NCBI GenBank assembly: GCA_003554025.1
Contig: PWFC01000014.1
Coordinates: 1-64,000 of the forward strand
DNA length: 64,000 nucleotides
From: Mollicutes bacterium
Lineage (GTDB): Bacteria > Bacillota_I > Bacilli_A > Izemoplasmatales > Izemoplasmataceae
Reading direction: 5' to 3'
Shown in pieces: positions 53,278 to 62,280 of the stretch. The position numbers and the translations under genes are program-made. The first letter of the stretch is position 1. Each line of letters opens with the position of its first letter. The notes below the pieces were generated by a model. That model did not search any database. It had not been told where the DNA came from and saw only the letters and a program-made list of their open reading frames with translations.

Positions 53278-54348
53278 ATGAGAATCCTAACGATCAACCC
53301 GGGTTCAACCTCTACGAAAATCGCCGTGTTCGACAAGGTCTTCAAGAAGCACAAGCCTTTTGCGAAAACGACCATCAAGCACAACGGTTCACAGATGCTG
53401 CAGCTTGAAACCCTCGCCGAACAGCTGCCTTTGCGCCGCAAACTCATCGAGGAGTTCTTAGAGGAATACGACATAGAACTAAAAAGCATCGACGGGTTCA
53501 TTGGCAGAGGCGGGTTGCTGCGTCCCTTAGAAAGCGGCCTTTACCGCGTCAACGACAAGATGATCGAAGAACTCACGGCCAACGCCCATGGAGAACACGC
53601 CTCGAACTTGGGCGGACTCATCGCCCACGCTTTGGCCGAAAAAGGGGGCAAACACGCCTACATCGCCGACCCGGTAGTGGTGGATGAAATGGACGACGTG
53701 GCGAAGATGTCCGGATTAAACGGCATCGAAAGACGCAGTTTGTTTCACGCTTTGAACCAAAAAGCCGTTGCTAGAAAGTACAGCGAAGAACAAGGCGTTC
53801 CCTACGAAGATTTGCATTTGATCGTCGCCCATTTGGGTGGAGGCATCAGCATCGGCTATCATAGACAAGGCCGTGTGGTCGATGTCAACAACGCCCTTGA
53901 CGGGGACGGACCGATGTCGCCCGAACGAGCGGGAAGCTTGCCGGTTTGCAGCGTCATCGATATGGCGTCTTCTTCGCAATCGGCCGAAGAATTCAAAAAA
54001 ATGGTCCGCAGCTACGGAGGCATGTTCTCGTATTTGAACACCAAAGACGCCGAGGAAGTTTCGGACATGCTCGCCGAGAACAACCTTGAAGCGGAGCGGG
54101 TCGTCAAAGCGATGGTGCATCAAATCGCCAAAGAAATTGGCGGATTGTTCGCTTTGACCCACGGCCAGCTTGACGCCATCATTCTCACCGGCGGCCTCGC
54201 CTACAATCAAGACATCATCCAACCGCTCATCGAGACGATCGACCATCTCGGCGACATCACTCTCTACCCCGGCGAAAACGAACTCGATTCCATGGCCTTC
54301 AACATGCTCGCCCTATTAGAAGGGCGGACAAAAGCCAAAGAATATTGA
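53278..54348 (+). CDS. buk: Butyrate (branched-chain fatty-acid) kinase
   Basis: This acetate-kinase-family enzyme converts acyl-phosphate plus ADP to carboxylate plus ATP. The 356 residues have TINPGSTSTKIAVF (about 4-17), LIVAHLGGGISIGYHRQGRVVDV (about 182-204), DGDGPMSPERAG (about 209) and the adenine-site ILTGGLAYN (about 302). Length and motifs fit butyrate/isobutyrate kinases rather than acetate kinase. It closes the operon, giving substrate-level phosphorylation from branched-chain acyl groups. The phosphotransacylase that would feed it (ptb) is not in the window. Confidence 0.93.
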   Translation: MRILTINPGSTSTKIAVFDKVFKKHKPFAKTTIKHNGSQMLQLETLAEQLPLRRKLIEEFLEEYDIELKSIDGFIGRGGLLRPLESGLYRVNDKMIEELTANAHGEHASNLGGLIAHALAEKGGKHAYIADPVVVDEMDDVAKMSGLNGIERRSLFHALNQKAVARKYSEEQGVPYEDLHLIVAHLGGGISIGYHRQGRVVDVNNALDGDGPMSPERAGSLPVCSVIDMASSSQSAEEFKKMVRSYGGMFSYLNTKDAEEVSDMLAENNLEAERVVKAMVHQIAKEIGGLFALTHGQLDAIILTGGLAYNQDIIQPLIETIDHLGDITLYPGENELDSMAFNMLALLEGRTKAKEY

Positions 54349-54356
54349 AGCAAAAA

Positions 54357-54394
54357 ACGCCTCCGGCGCGTATCATGCGCAAGGAGGGGTTTTT
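54357..54394 (+). terminator. Terminator whose 3' arm carries the next gene's ribosome site
   Basis: Arms around CCTCC (54360-54364) and GGAGG (54383-54387), inner GCGC pairs, one outer mismatch, then TTTTT. The GGAGGGG arm is also the ribosome site for the ATG at 54395, so termination after buk and translation of the next gene compete for the same bases. Confidence 0.75.
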
Positions 54395-54763
54395 ATGCGT
54401 TGTCCTTTGTGTTTGCTCCCTAACGAACAAGAAGCGACGTTTGCGACACTTTTTCGCTTGGACTTCACCCATGAAGGTTGTCAAGCGGCATCCTTGAGCG
54501 AACGAGTGGAAGAGCAAGTCCCCCTTTCAAACAACACGCTTGAGATAGTGTGGTTCCGCGGAACCGCGCATCCCCTGCATTTTCAAAGAATCCTGCAAGA
54601 CGCGCTTCATTCAAAGCGTGCATACCTTTTTTATGAGCCCAACATGAAAGATTCAACCTCCACCCGCTTGCTTGCGGGGTTGCTTTTTCCTCTTCGCATC
54701 TACGCCGAACGCTTTTTGACCCTCGACGACTTGGCGTCCTTGTTGCGCGCTTTGGGTGAATAA
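54395..54763 (+). CDS. Small uncharacterised protein with N-terminal Cys pair, in the comFC slot
   Basis: I do not recognise this 122-residue protein. It starts with MRCPLCLLP, has a further HEGC near residue 28 and no membrane segment or signal peptide; the CxxC-X24-HxxC spacing could bind zinc. It sits directly before hpf-secA-prfB, where many Bacillota carry comFC, whose product also begins with a zinc site, but no phosphoribosyltransferase motif is present. So it may be a comFC remnant or an unrelated gene. Its GGAGG lies inside the buk terminator hairpin. Confidence 0.45.
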   Translation: MRCPLCLLPNEQEATFATLFRLDFTHEGCQAASLSERVEEQVPLSNNTLEIVWFRGTAHPLHFQRILQDALHSKRAYLFYEPNMKDSTSTRLLAGLLFPLRIYAERFLTLDDLASLLRALGE

Positions 54764-54841
54764 GATTTTGTTCGCATTTTGAATGCCAAGCGCTTATTAT
54801 ATGTTATAATAAATGTATAAAAGACGAAGGAGTTGATGCAC

Positions 54842-55381
54842 ATGATCGTCGAAGTTCGTGGCAAAAACGGCTTCAAAGTCACCGACGCAATTGAAAACTA
54901 CGCTCATGAAAAACTCTCGAAACTCGAACGGTTCTTCAAAGAAGAACTCGACGCCGCAGTAGTCTGCAAGACCTATTCCGACCACCACAAAGTGGAGGTC
55001 ACCATTCCGACCAAATACTTCACAATGCGTGCGGAAGTCGCCGAAGAAGACATGTATGCGGCCATCGATTTGGCCATCGACAAACTCGAACGTCAAATCC
55101 GCAAACACAAAACAAAAGTCAACCGGAGCCTCCGCAAGCGCGAAGGCGTAAAGGATCTGTTCAACGAAGACGTCGACCTTGAGGCGCTCGAACGCGAACT
55201 TGTCGGACGCCCCGTCAAGAAGAAACAACACAAGCTTGAACAAATGAACACCGACGAAGCGATTACCGCCATGGAAATGTTGGGCCATGATTTCTATATT
55301 TACCGCGACGAAAAAACCAAAAACGTACACGTTCTCTATCTCCGAAACGACGGCGATTACGCCGTAATCGAAACCGAATAA
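54842..55381 (+). CDS. hpf: Long-form ribosome hibernation promoting factor
   Basis: This protein binds the 30S decoding region and dimerises ribosomes in stationary phase. The 179 residues have the N-terminal HPF/YfiA domain (about 1-100, [16 protein letters not shown] near 17) and the C-terminal dimerisation domain (about 125-178, [20 protein letters not shown]), the long type of Bacillota. The ATG at 54842 is nine bases after GAAGGAG; TATAAT lies at 54805-54810. It has its own terminator before secA. Confidence 0.95.
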   Translation: MIVEVRGKNGFKVTDAIENYAHEKLSKLERFFKEELDAAVVCKTYSDHHKVEVTIPTKYFTMRAEVAEEDMYAAIDLAIDKLERQIRKHKTKVNRSLRKREGVKDLFNEDVDLEALERELVGRPVKKKQHKLEQMNTDEAITAMEMLGHDFYIYRDEKTKNVHVLYLRNDGDYAVIETE

Positions 55382-55388
55382 ACAGTGG

Positions 55389-55420
55389 ATGCGCGGTGGA
55401 TTCCACCGCGCATTTTTTTT
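55389..55420 (+). terminator. Intrinsic terminator of hpf
   Basis: Perfect long arms ATGCGCGGTGG and CCACCGCGCAT with loop ATT, followed by eight T. Confidence 0.92.
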
Positions 55421-55443
55421 GGGTTCGAAGCGGGGGTTATGCT

Positions 55444-55471
55444 TTGTAAAAAAGCCCATATGTGATAAGAT
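55444..55471 (+). promoter_or_regulatory. secA promoter
   Basis: TTGTAA (55444-55449), a 16-base spacer and TAAGAT (55466-55471), 25 bases before the secA ATG. Confidence 0.65.
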
Positions 55472-55496
55472 ATTTATGATTAAACGAGGTGACATT

Positions 55497-58007
55497 ATGC
55501 TAAAAAAACTGAAGAAATTTTTCGACCACAGCCGTCGCGCGCAAAAACCTCTCAGCGATTTTGCCGACAAGGTGCTCGAATTAGAAGAAGAGTACAAAAA
55601 ACTCTCCGACGAAGAATTGAAAAGCAAGACCGAAGAATTCAAAAAACGCCTTGAAGAAGGCGAATCGCTTGACGACCTTGAAATTGAAGCGTACGCCGTT
55701 GTCCGCGAAGCCTCTACTCGCGTGACGGGCATGACGCCTTTCAAGGTCCAAGTCATGGGCGCAAGGGTCATCCATCAAGGAAACATTGCCGAGATGAAAA
55801 CGGGGGAAGGGAAAACCTTGACCGCCGTCATGCCGGCTTATTTGAACGCTCTGACCGGAAAGGGCGTCCACATCGTTACGGTCAACGACTACCTTGCCCG
55901 CCGTGAAGCCGAAGGGGAAATCGGCGATATTTTCCGCTACCTCGGATTGAGCGTCGCCATGAACCATCGCGATTTGTCGAAAGAGGAAAAACGCGAAGCG
56001 TATGAAGCGGACATTCTTTATTCCACAAACAACGAACTCGGCTTCGACTATTTGCGAGACAATATGGCCATCTACAAGGAACGCATGGTGCAAAAAGAAC
56101 TTCATTACGCCATCATCGACGAGGTCGACTCCATCCTGATCGACGAAGCGCGTACCCCCCTTATCGTCTCCGGCGGCGCGAAAAAGACCGCGAACCTTTA
56201 CAAACAAGCCCAAGCCTTCGCCCGTACCCTCGATGAAGACGATTACGACATCGACATCAAGGCCCGCCATGCGACACTGACTTCATCCGGCGTGGCCAAG
56301 GCGGAGCGCTATTTTGGCATCGACAATCTCTACGACCTTGAACACGTTTCGTTGCTGCATCACATAAACAACGCCATCAAGGCGAATTTTACCATGGAAA
56401 ACGACGTCGATTACGTCGTCAAGGACAATCAGGTCATACTTGTCGACCAATTCACCGGCCGGCTGATGCCTGGCAGACAGTTCTCTTCCGGGCTTCATCA
56501 GGCCCTTGAAGCCAAAGAAGGCGTCGAAATCAAAAAAGAGACGAGCACGCTCGCTTCAATTACCTTCCAAAACTTTTTTAGGATGTACGACAAACTTTCC
56601 GGGATGACCGGTACGGCCAAAACGGAAGAAGAAGAGTTTCAAAACATCTACAACATGCTCGTCATCCAAATCCCCACCAACGAACCGATGATCCGCGAAG
56701 ACGCCAACGATGTCATTTACCCGACCATGGAAGCCAAATACAAAGCGCTCGCCGATGAAATCGAAGAGCGCCATAAAAAAGGCCAGCCCATGCTTGTTGG
56801 CACCATATCCATCGAAAGCAGCGAACGTTTGAGCAAACTGCTCAAGCGCCGGGGCGTCAAACACGATGTGTTAAACGCGAAAAACCACGAACGCGAAGCG
56901 CAGATTGTCGCCAACGCCGGCGAGAAGTATTCGGTCACCATCGCCACCAACATGGCCGGACGCGGTACCGACATCAAACTAGGCGAAGGCGTCAAAGAAC
57001 TCGGAGGCCTCGCCGTCATCGGAACCGAACGTCACGAGGCGAGACGCATCGACGACCAGCTCCGTGGGCGTAGCGGCCGCCAGGGCGATCCTGGGTATTC
57101 CAAGTTTTTCCTCTCTGGCGACGACGATTTGGTTCGCCGTTTTGGCGGCGAACGGTTCAAGCGCCAACTTGAAATGCTCACCAACCGCCGGGGAAAAGAC
57201 GACAACCGTCCGGTCGATTATAAGGTTTTCTCCCGTTTCATCAAGCGCGCCCAGCGACAAATCGAAGGCAACAACTACGACCGCCGCAAAACCGTGTTGC
57301 AGTATGACGAAGTTTTGAGGAAACAACGTGAAGTCATCTACGGTCAGCGCCGTGACGTATTGCTCAAAGACGACATCATCGATTTGACCAAGTCGATGAC
57401 CAAACGCCACATCGACCGCTTGATTGGTGAACATACGGACCATACGCAAAAAGAGCCCAAGCTCGACCCCGAAGCACTTTACGAAGCCATTCAGGGCAAA
57501 CTCTTTCCTGTGGATTTGATCGAACGCCGCAAACTGAGCGAAAACCCTGATGAAACCTACAAATATTTAGAAGAACGCCTCGAATACGACTTTTCACGAA
57601 AAGAAGAGAAGTTTGACAGCGAAAAATTCAACGAATTTCTAAAAGCGGTCGTTTTGCGCGTTGTCGACACGTATTGGGTACAGCACATTGACCAAATGAG
57701 CGAACTCCGTCAAAGCGTCGGCTTGCGTTCTTACGGACAGCAAAACCCGCTTCGAGAATACCAAGAAATCGGCTATCAGATGTTCGAAGACATGATCGCC
57801 ACCATCGAACGCGACGTAACCCGCTATATTCTGCGCGCCCGTGTCCGCGACAACGTCGAACGCGTGCAAGTCGCGAAACCGACCAAGACCTCTTCCGGCA
57901 AAGAAGAACAAAAGAAAAAAGAACCTGTGCGCCGCAAAAAAATCGGACGCAACGAACCCTGCCCTTGCGGCAGCGGAAAAAAATACAAACACTGTCACGG
58001 ACGCTAA
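55497..58007 (+). CDS. secA: Protein translocase ATPase SecA
   Basis: SecA is the ATPase motor that pushes preproteins through SecYEG. The 836 residues contain Walker A GEGKTLT (about 105), [19 protein letters not shown] (about 208-226), the preprotein cross-linking domain, [15 protein letters not shown], helical wing/scaffold domains, and the C-terminal zinc motif [17 protein letters not shown] (about 820-836). The ATG at 55497 follows GAGGTG. prfB begins 30 bases after the stop, the usual Bacillota order. Confidence 0.97.
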   Translation: MLKKLKKFFDHSRRAQKPLSDFADKVLELEEEYKKLSDEELKSKTEEFKKRLEEGESLDDLEIEAYAVVREASTRVTGMTPFKVQVMGARVIHQGNIAEMKTGEGKTLTAVMPAYLNALTGKGVHIVTVNDYLARREAEGEIGDIFRYLGLSVAMNHRDLSKEEKREAYEADILYSTNNELGFDYLRDNMAIYKERMVQKELHYAIIDEVDSILIDEARTPLIVSGGAKKTANLYKQAQAFARTLDEDDYDIDIKARHATLTSSGVAKAERYFGIDNLYDLEHVSLLHHINNAIKANFTMENDVDYVVKDNQVILVDQFTGRLMPGRQFSSGLHQALEAKEGVEIKKETSTLASITFQNFFRMYDKLSGMTGTAKTEEEEFQNIYNMLVIQIPTNEPMIREDANDVIYPTMEAKYKALADEIEERHKKGQPMLVGTISIESSERLSKLLKRRGVKHDVLNAKNHEREAQIVANAGEKYSVTIATNMAGRGTDIKLGEGVKELGGLAVIGTERHEARRIDDQLRGRSGRQGDPGYSKFFLSGDDDLVRRFGGERFKRQLEMLTNRRGKDDNRPVDYKVFSRFIKRAQRQIEGNNYDRRKTVLQYDEVLRKQREVIYGQRRDVLLKDDIIDLTKSMTKRHIDRLIGEHTDHTQKEPKLDPEALYEAIQGKLFPVDLIERRKLSENPDETYKYLEERLEYDFSRKEEKFDSEKFNEFLKAVVLRVVDTYWVQHIDQMSELRQSVGLRSYGQQNPLREYQEIGYQMFEDMIATIERDVTRYILRARVRDNVERVQVAKPTKTSSGKEEQKKKEPVRRKKIGRNEPCPCGSGKKYKHCHGR

Positions 58008-58037
58008 GCCGCTCTCTTTGACACGAAGGTGATCTCT

Positions 58038-59147
58038 ATGGAACTTTTTGAAATCAAACAATCTCGGGAAGCTTTTCAAAAAAGGCTTGAAGACATTGAA
58101 CAGCTATTGGACGTCGAAGCGTTGAAAAAAACGATTCATTCCCTATAAGAAAAAACGTACGACAACCATTTTTGGGACGACCACAGCGAAGCCCAAAAAA
58201 CCATCCAAACGCTCAAACGACAAAAAAAGCGGCTGCAATCCTACGAGGAATTGCGCGAACGCTTAGAAAATCTCGACGTCGCCATCGAGCTTTTGGAGAT
58301 GGAAGAAACCGTCGACGAAATTGAACACGACATTAAAACGCTTGAAAAACGTTTCAAGGACACAGAAACCATGCTGTATCTCGCCGAGGAGTACGACGCC
58401 TCCTCGGCTATTTTGGAAATCCATCCGGGCGCCGGCGGCACCGAAAGCCACGATTGGGCGCTGATGCTTTATAGGATGTATCGTCGCTACGCCGAACGGC
58501 AGGGCTTTTCCTTTACCGTCAACGACTACCAAGAAGGCGGCGAGGCCGGCCTCAAAAACGCCACGCTGAGCGTCGAAGGCGAATACGCCTATGGTTTGTT
58601 GAAGAGCGAACACGGCGTCCATCGTTTGGTCCGCCTTTCGCCCTTTGACTCTTCCAATCGCCGCCACACCAGTTTTGCGGGGGTGAGCGTCATTCCCGTA
58701 CTTGAAGAAACCGCCGATATAGAGATTAAAGATGACGACATTCGCATCGACACCTTCCGTTCGAGCGGCGCCGGCGGACAAAGCGTCAACACAACCGATT
58801 CCGCCGTACGCATCACCCATCTTGAAACCGGGGTGACCGTCAGTTGCCAAAACGAACGTTCGCAGATCAAAAACCGCGAACAAGCGATGAAGATACTGCG
58901 TGCGAAGCTGCACCGCATCGAGAAAGAGAAAAAAGCCGACGAAATCGAGCGGTTGCGCGGCGGCGACATCAGCAACGCCTTCGGTTCACAAATCCGCTCG
59001 TACGTCATGCACCCTTATACGATGGTCAAAGACCACAGAACCGACGAAGAGACGGCGCAAGTGCAAAAGGTTTTGGACGGTGAACTTGAACCCTTTGTCC
59101 ATGCATACTTGAAAACCCGCTTGAAAGAAGGTGAGGACGATGCGTAA
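58038..59147 (+). CDS. prfB: Peptide chain release factor 2, with in-frame TAA
   Basis: RF2 terminates translation at UGA and UAA. The frame spans 369 sense-equivalent codons, close to normal, but codon 37 (58146-58148) is TAA. The alignment to other RF2 proteins runs through it without shift: ISL-type AELEEQ reads IHSL*EKT here, so a glutamate codon GAA has become TAA. The tripeptide anticodon is SPF (RLSPFDSS, about 199) and the catalytic GGQ is residues 246-248. The classical CTT-TGA-C frameshift site and its upstream SD-like element are absent near codon 24. It overlaps yitT by eight bases. Restart at TTG 58251 would lose domain 1. Confidence 0.9.
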
Positions 59148-60018
59148 AACGTTGAAGAAACTCAGCTTCACCAAGCGCTACCTCATGATCACCATGGGCA
59201 TAGCGCTCATGGTCGGCGGGTTTTATTATTTCATCATGCCGGCCGCCTTGGTCATCGGCGGCGTCAGCGGTGTCGGCGTGCTTTTTTCCGAACTCTTTCC
59301 CATTCGCGTCTCGTATGTCGTTTTCATCTTGAACGTCTTGCTGCTTGGGCTAGGCTGGTTGTTTTTGGGCTTTAAGTCCTTTGCGCGTAGCGTGTATGGG
59401 TCTTTGTTGTTTCCCGTGATTCTTTTTTTGCTTGAAGAGTTTTCACCGCAGCTTAAAATGGAACATAGCTACCTATTGTATACGACATTCGGAGGCTTCT
59501 TTTTGGGCCTCGGGTTTGGCTACGTCATCAAATACGGCGGCACGAGCGGCGGCACCGACATTCCCATCAAGATTCTTCACCGTCTTTTAAAACTGCCTTT
59601 GAGCGTGTCCATCTATCTAGTGGATGGCGTCATCATCCTATCGGGCGTCATTGCGTTTTACGCCGACCGCGGAGTCTCGATGGGGCTTTACGCCATTTTG
59701 ACAATGGTCATTAGCGGACGCGTCGCCGATTACGTCGTCGTCGGTTCGAACACCTTGAAAGCCGTACATATCATTACCGACAAACCGCGCGAGATGAAAC
59801 AGCTCATCTACGATACCTTAGAACGCGGCGTCAGTCTCGTGCCAATCAGAGGCGGCTACACCTTGCAAGATAGAACCATGGTTCTAAGCGTCATCACGCG
59901 CGACGAATACTACACAATCCGCAACGTTATAGCGGAAGTCGACCCGGACGCCTTCGTGTTCGCTTCGCCGGCCACGGAAATCCAAGGAGATTTCACAACC
60001 CACTGGGAGGATGATTGA
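59140..60018 (+). CDS. yitT: YitT family membrane protein (DUF161/DUF2179)
   Basis: This 292-residue protein has about six membrane segments (about 15-215) and a cytoplasmic C-terminal DUF2179 domain (about 225-285). Typical are GGVSGVGVLFSELF (about 42-55), GLGFGYVIKYGGTSGGTDI (about 125-143) and RGGYTLQDRTMVLSVITRDEY (about 232-252). The family is common and uncharacterised in Bacillota. The ATG at 59140 is chosen because AGGTGAGG precedes it; it overlaps prfB by eight bases. Confidence 0.9.
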   Translation: MRKTLKKLSFTKRYLMITMGIALMVGGFYYFIMPAALVIGGVSGVGVLFSELFPIRVSYVVFILNVLLLGLGWLFLGFKSFARSVYGSLLFPVILFLLEEFSPQLKMEHSYLLYTTFGGFFLGLGFGYVIKYGGTSGGTDIPIKILHRLLKLPLSVSIYLVDGVIILSGVIAFYADRGVSMGLYAILTMVISGRVADYVVVGSNTLKAVHIITDKPREMKQLIYDTLERGVSLVPIRGGYTLQDRTMVLSVITRDEYYTIRNVIAEVDPDAFVFASPATEIQGDFTTHWEDD

Positions 60019-60019
60019 G

Positions 60020-61489
60020 ATGAAACGAATCAGAGGACTTCTGACAATACTTGTGGTGGTGCTTATTTTTGCGCTTTCCGCATGCAACATCACCATTGAA
60101 AACGGCAACGACAACAACGATAATGGCAACGACAACGGCAACGACGTCTACGACGGTTCTTACAACCAAGAACTCTTTGAAGAAGTCTTTGAGAAACTGC
60201 TCGACAACCACTACAAGGACTTAAGCGAAGAACAACTTTATGAAGCGGCATTGCGCGGACTTTTCGGCGCCATCGAAGACCCTTACACCCGCTATCTAAC
60301 CAAAGAAGAAGCGCAACAGCACCGTGAAGGATTAGGCGAGGAGTTCGTCGGTGTGGGCATCACCATCGAAAACATCGACGACAACGTCGTTGTGCGCAAA
60401 GTATGGAGCGATTCGCCCGCTGAGGCCGCCGGCATGCAGCCGGGCGACAGAATCACCCACGTAGACGGCACCGATTACCGCCAGAAATCCTATGTCGAAA
60501 CCGTCACGGATCTTTTGGGCGAAGAAGGCACCACTGTGGAAATCGGCGTCGCTAGGGGAGGCGTTGAGGAAACCATCTTTTTCACCATGGAACGCGAACG
60601 CATCCCCAATCCGACCGTGGTCTACGATGTCCATGAAATCGACGGCAAAACCATAGGTTATCTGGAAATCAACACTTTTGGTGGACAAACCGCGGGCCTT
60701 GTCGAGGACGCGCTTGAGCATTTTGAAGACGAAATGAGTATTGAAGGGTTGATCATCGACCTTCGCGACAATTCCGGGGGATATCTAAACGCCGTCAACA
60801 ACATCCTGGATATGTTTTTGCCCGCCGGAGACAAGCCGATGTTCACCATCGAACAATGGATCGGCGGCGAACCTGTCGGCTTTGATTACGACGCGACGGG
60901 CGAAGAAACGAAACCTTACGACATTGTGACGATCGTCAACGAGTACAGCGCGAGCGCTTCCGAAGTGTTCGCCGCGGCGATGATTGAAAAGGGCGGCTAC
61001 GACGTCTACGGCATGCCGACCTTTGGCAAAGGCACCATGCAGGTGCCCCACGATCTCATGAACGAAGGGGTCATCCATATTTCCGAAGGCCGCTGGCTCA
61101 CGCCCGATGGCCATTGGATCAACCGGGGCGACGGCGATTATGAACACGTATCGCCGACAGTCGAGGTTGCGCAAAACCCGTATTTCAAAGCATACAGCGT
61201 CTATTTGCGCGACGATGAAACGCTGGAATACGACACCGTCTCCACCCGCACCGCCAACGCGCAAACCATCTTGAACGCTTTGGGTTACGATGTCCGCGAC
61301 GACGGCTATTTCGATGAAGAGACCGAAAACGCCGTCACCGATTTCCAAACGGAACACGACCTTGAAACAAACGGAAAAATCGACCACGATACCGCGGCCA
61401 AGCTCAACGAACTCTATCACGAATACCGCACTTCGCTAAAGTACGACGAGCAATTCCAAGCGGCGCTTGCGCATTTTAACGGCGAATGA
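60020..61489 (+). CDS. ctpA: Lipoprotein S41-family carboxyl-terminal processing protease with peptidoglycan-binding domain
   Basis: This 489-residue protein is a C-terminal-processing (tail-specific) protease. A hydrophobic signal peptide ends in the lipobox LSAC (Cys22), so it should be a membrane-anchored lipoprotein outside the cell. A Gly/Asn/Asp linker (about 30-44) follows, then a PDZ domain (about 110-190) and the S41 core with NEYSASASE (catalytic serine near 313) and GKGTMQ (catalytic lysine near 338). A peptidoglycan-binding domain is at about 400-460. The ATG at 60020 follows GGGAGG at nine bases; its end overlaps recX. Confidence 0.9.
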   Translation: MKRIRGLLTILVVVLIFALSACNITIENGNDNNDNGNDNGNDVYDGSYNQELFEEVFEKLLDNHYKDLSEEQLYEAALRGLFGAIEDPYTRYLTKEEAQQHREGLGEEFVGVGITIENIDDNVVVRKVWSDSPAEAAGMQPGDRITHVDGTDYRQKSYVETVTDLLGEEGTTVEIGVARGGVEETIFFTMERERIPNPTVVYDVHEIDGKTIGYLEINTFGGQTAGLVEDALEHFEDEMSIEGLIIDLRDNSGGYLNAVNNILDMFLPAGDKPMFTIEQWIGGEPVGFDYDATGEETKPYDIVTIVNEYSASASEVFAAAMIEKGGYDVYGMPTFGKGTMQVPHDLMNEGVIHISEGRWLTPDGHWINRGDGDYEHVSPTVEVAQNPYFKAYSVYLRDDETLEYDTVSTRTANAQTILNALGYDVRDDGYFDEETENAVTDFQTEHDLETNGKIDHDTAAKLNELYHEYRTSLKYDEQFQAALAHFNGE

Positions 61490-62271
61490 TTCGCATCAAG
61501 GAAATTTCCCGCAAGGGGAAAAACGCCTACGTGGTGACGTTTGAAAAAAATGGCGAGGAAATCCGGCAAACCCTTCATCAAGATACGCTAATCAAGCACA
61601 ACCTGCTAAACGCCGCTCAAATCGACGAGGAAGGCTATCGCCGCATGCTACGCGACGATCGGTTTCATGTCGCTCTTGACAAAGGGCTTGCGCTCCTTTC
61701 AAAACGCACCCTCTCCAAACGAAACTGCCGCAAAGCTCTGCTTGCGAGCACTTCGCCCGCCGTGGCCGATCAAGTGGTCGAGCGTTTGGAAAAGGAAGGG
61801 TATATTGACGATCAAAAAGCGCTCGAATATTTCGTTGACGACGCGATCGAATACGACACGAAAGGACCGCGGCTGCTTCGTGAGAAGTTGATTCAAGAAG
61901 GCTACGACAAAGAACAAATCGACCGCGTCCTTTTGCGATTCGACGAAGAAAAGCAACGTCAAAAAGCGCGCGCTTTGCTTGAAAAGACGCTGCCGACCTA
62001 TCGAAAAGACCACCCCGTCCGCAAAATCAAAGAAAAGCTCCGCGTTTTGCTTTACCGCAAAGGCTTCGACGCCGACGTCTTTAACGGCGAGATTGATAAG
62101 ATCATTAAGCCCCTTGAAGAAACGCACGATGAGGACGCTTTGCTTAGGCGGCGCATTGATAAGTTGCGCGGACGCTATTCAACAGACACTTCGAAGGAAA
62201 AACAACGCTTCATCGCCAAACTGCTTCGCGAGGGTTTTTCTTACGAATCGATCACAAAACGCTTGGATTGA
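61486..62271 (+). CDS. recX: Regulatory protein RecX
   Basis: RecX restrains RecA filaments. The 261-residue protein is the long Bacillota type, with several helical three-helix repeats: a first motif around RTLSKRNCRKALL (about 78), then VVERLEKEGYIDD (about 98-110), GPRLLREKLIQEGYDKEQI (about 126-144) and further repeats to the C-terminus. It overlaps ctpA by four bases. recA is not in the window. Confidence 0.85.
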   Translation: MIRIKEISRKGKNAYVVTFEKNGEEIRQTLHQDTLIKHNLLNAAQIDEEGYRRMLRDDRFHVALDKGLALLSKRTLSKRNCRKALLASTSPAVADQVVERLEKEGYIDDQKALEYFVDDAIEYDTKGPRLLREKLIQEGYDKEQIDRVLLRFDEEKQRQKARALLEKTLPTYRKDHPVRKIKEKLRVLLYRKGFDADVFNGEIDKIIKPLEETHDEDALLRRRIDKLRGRYSTDTSKEKQRFIAKLLREGFSYESITKRLD

Positions 62272-62280
62272 GGCGATTGC

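Noticed and set aside
58038-58150. Classical RF2 +1 frameshift as the explanation for the prfB stop
   Set aside because: The stop is TAA, not TGA; there is no CTT-TGA-C or SD-like element; and the downstream sequence is in the same frame, so a frameshift would not restore it.
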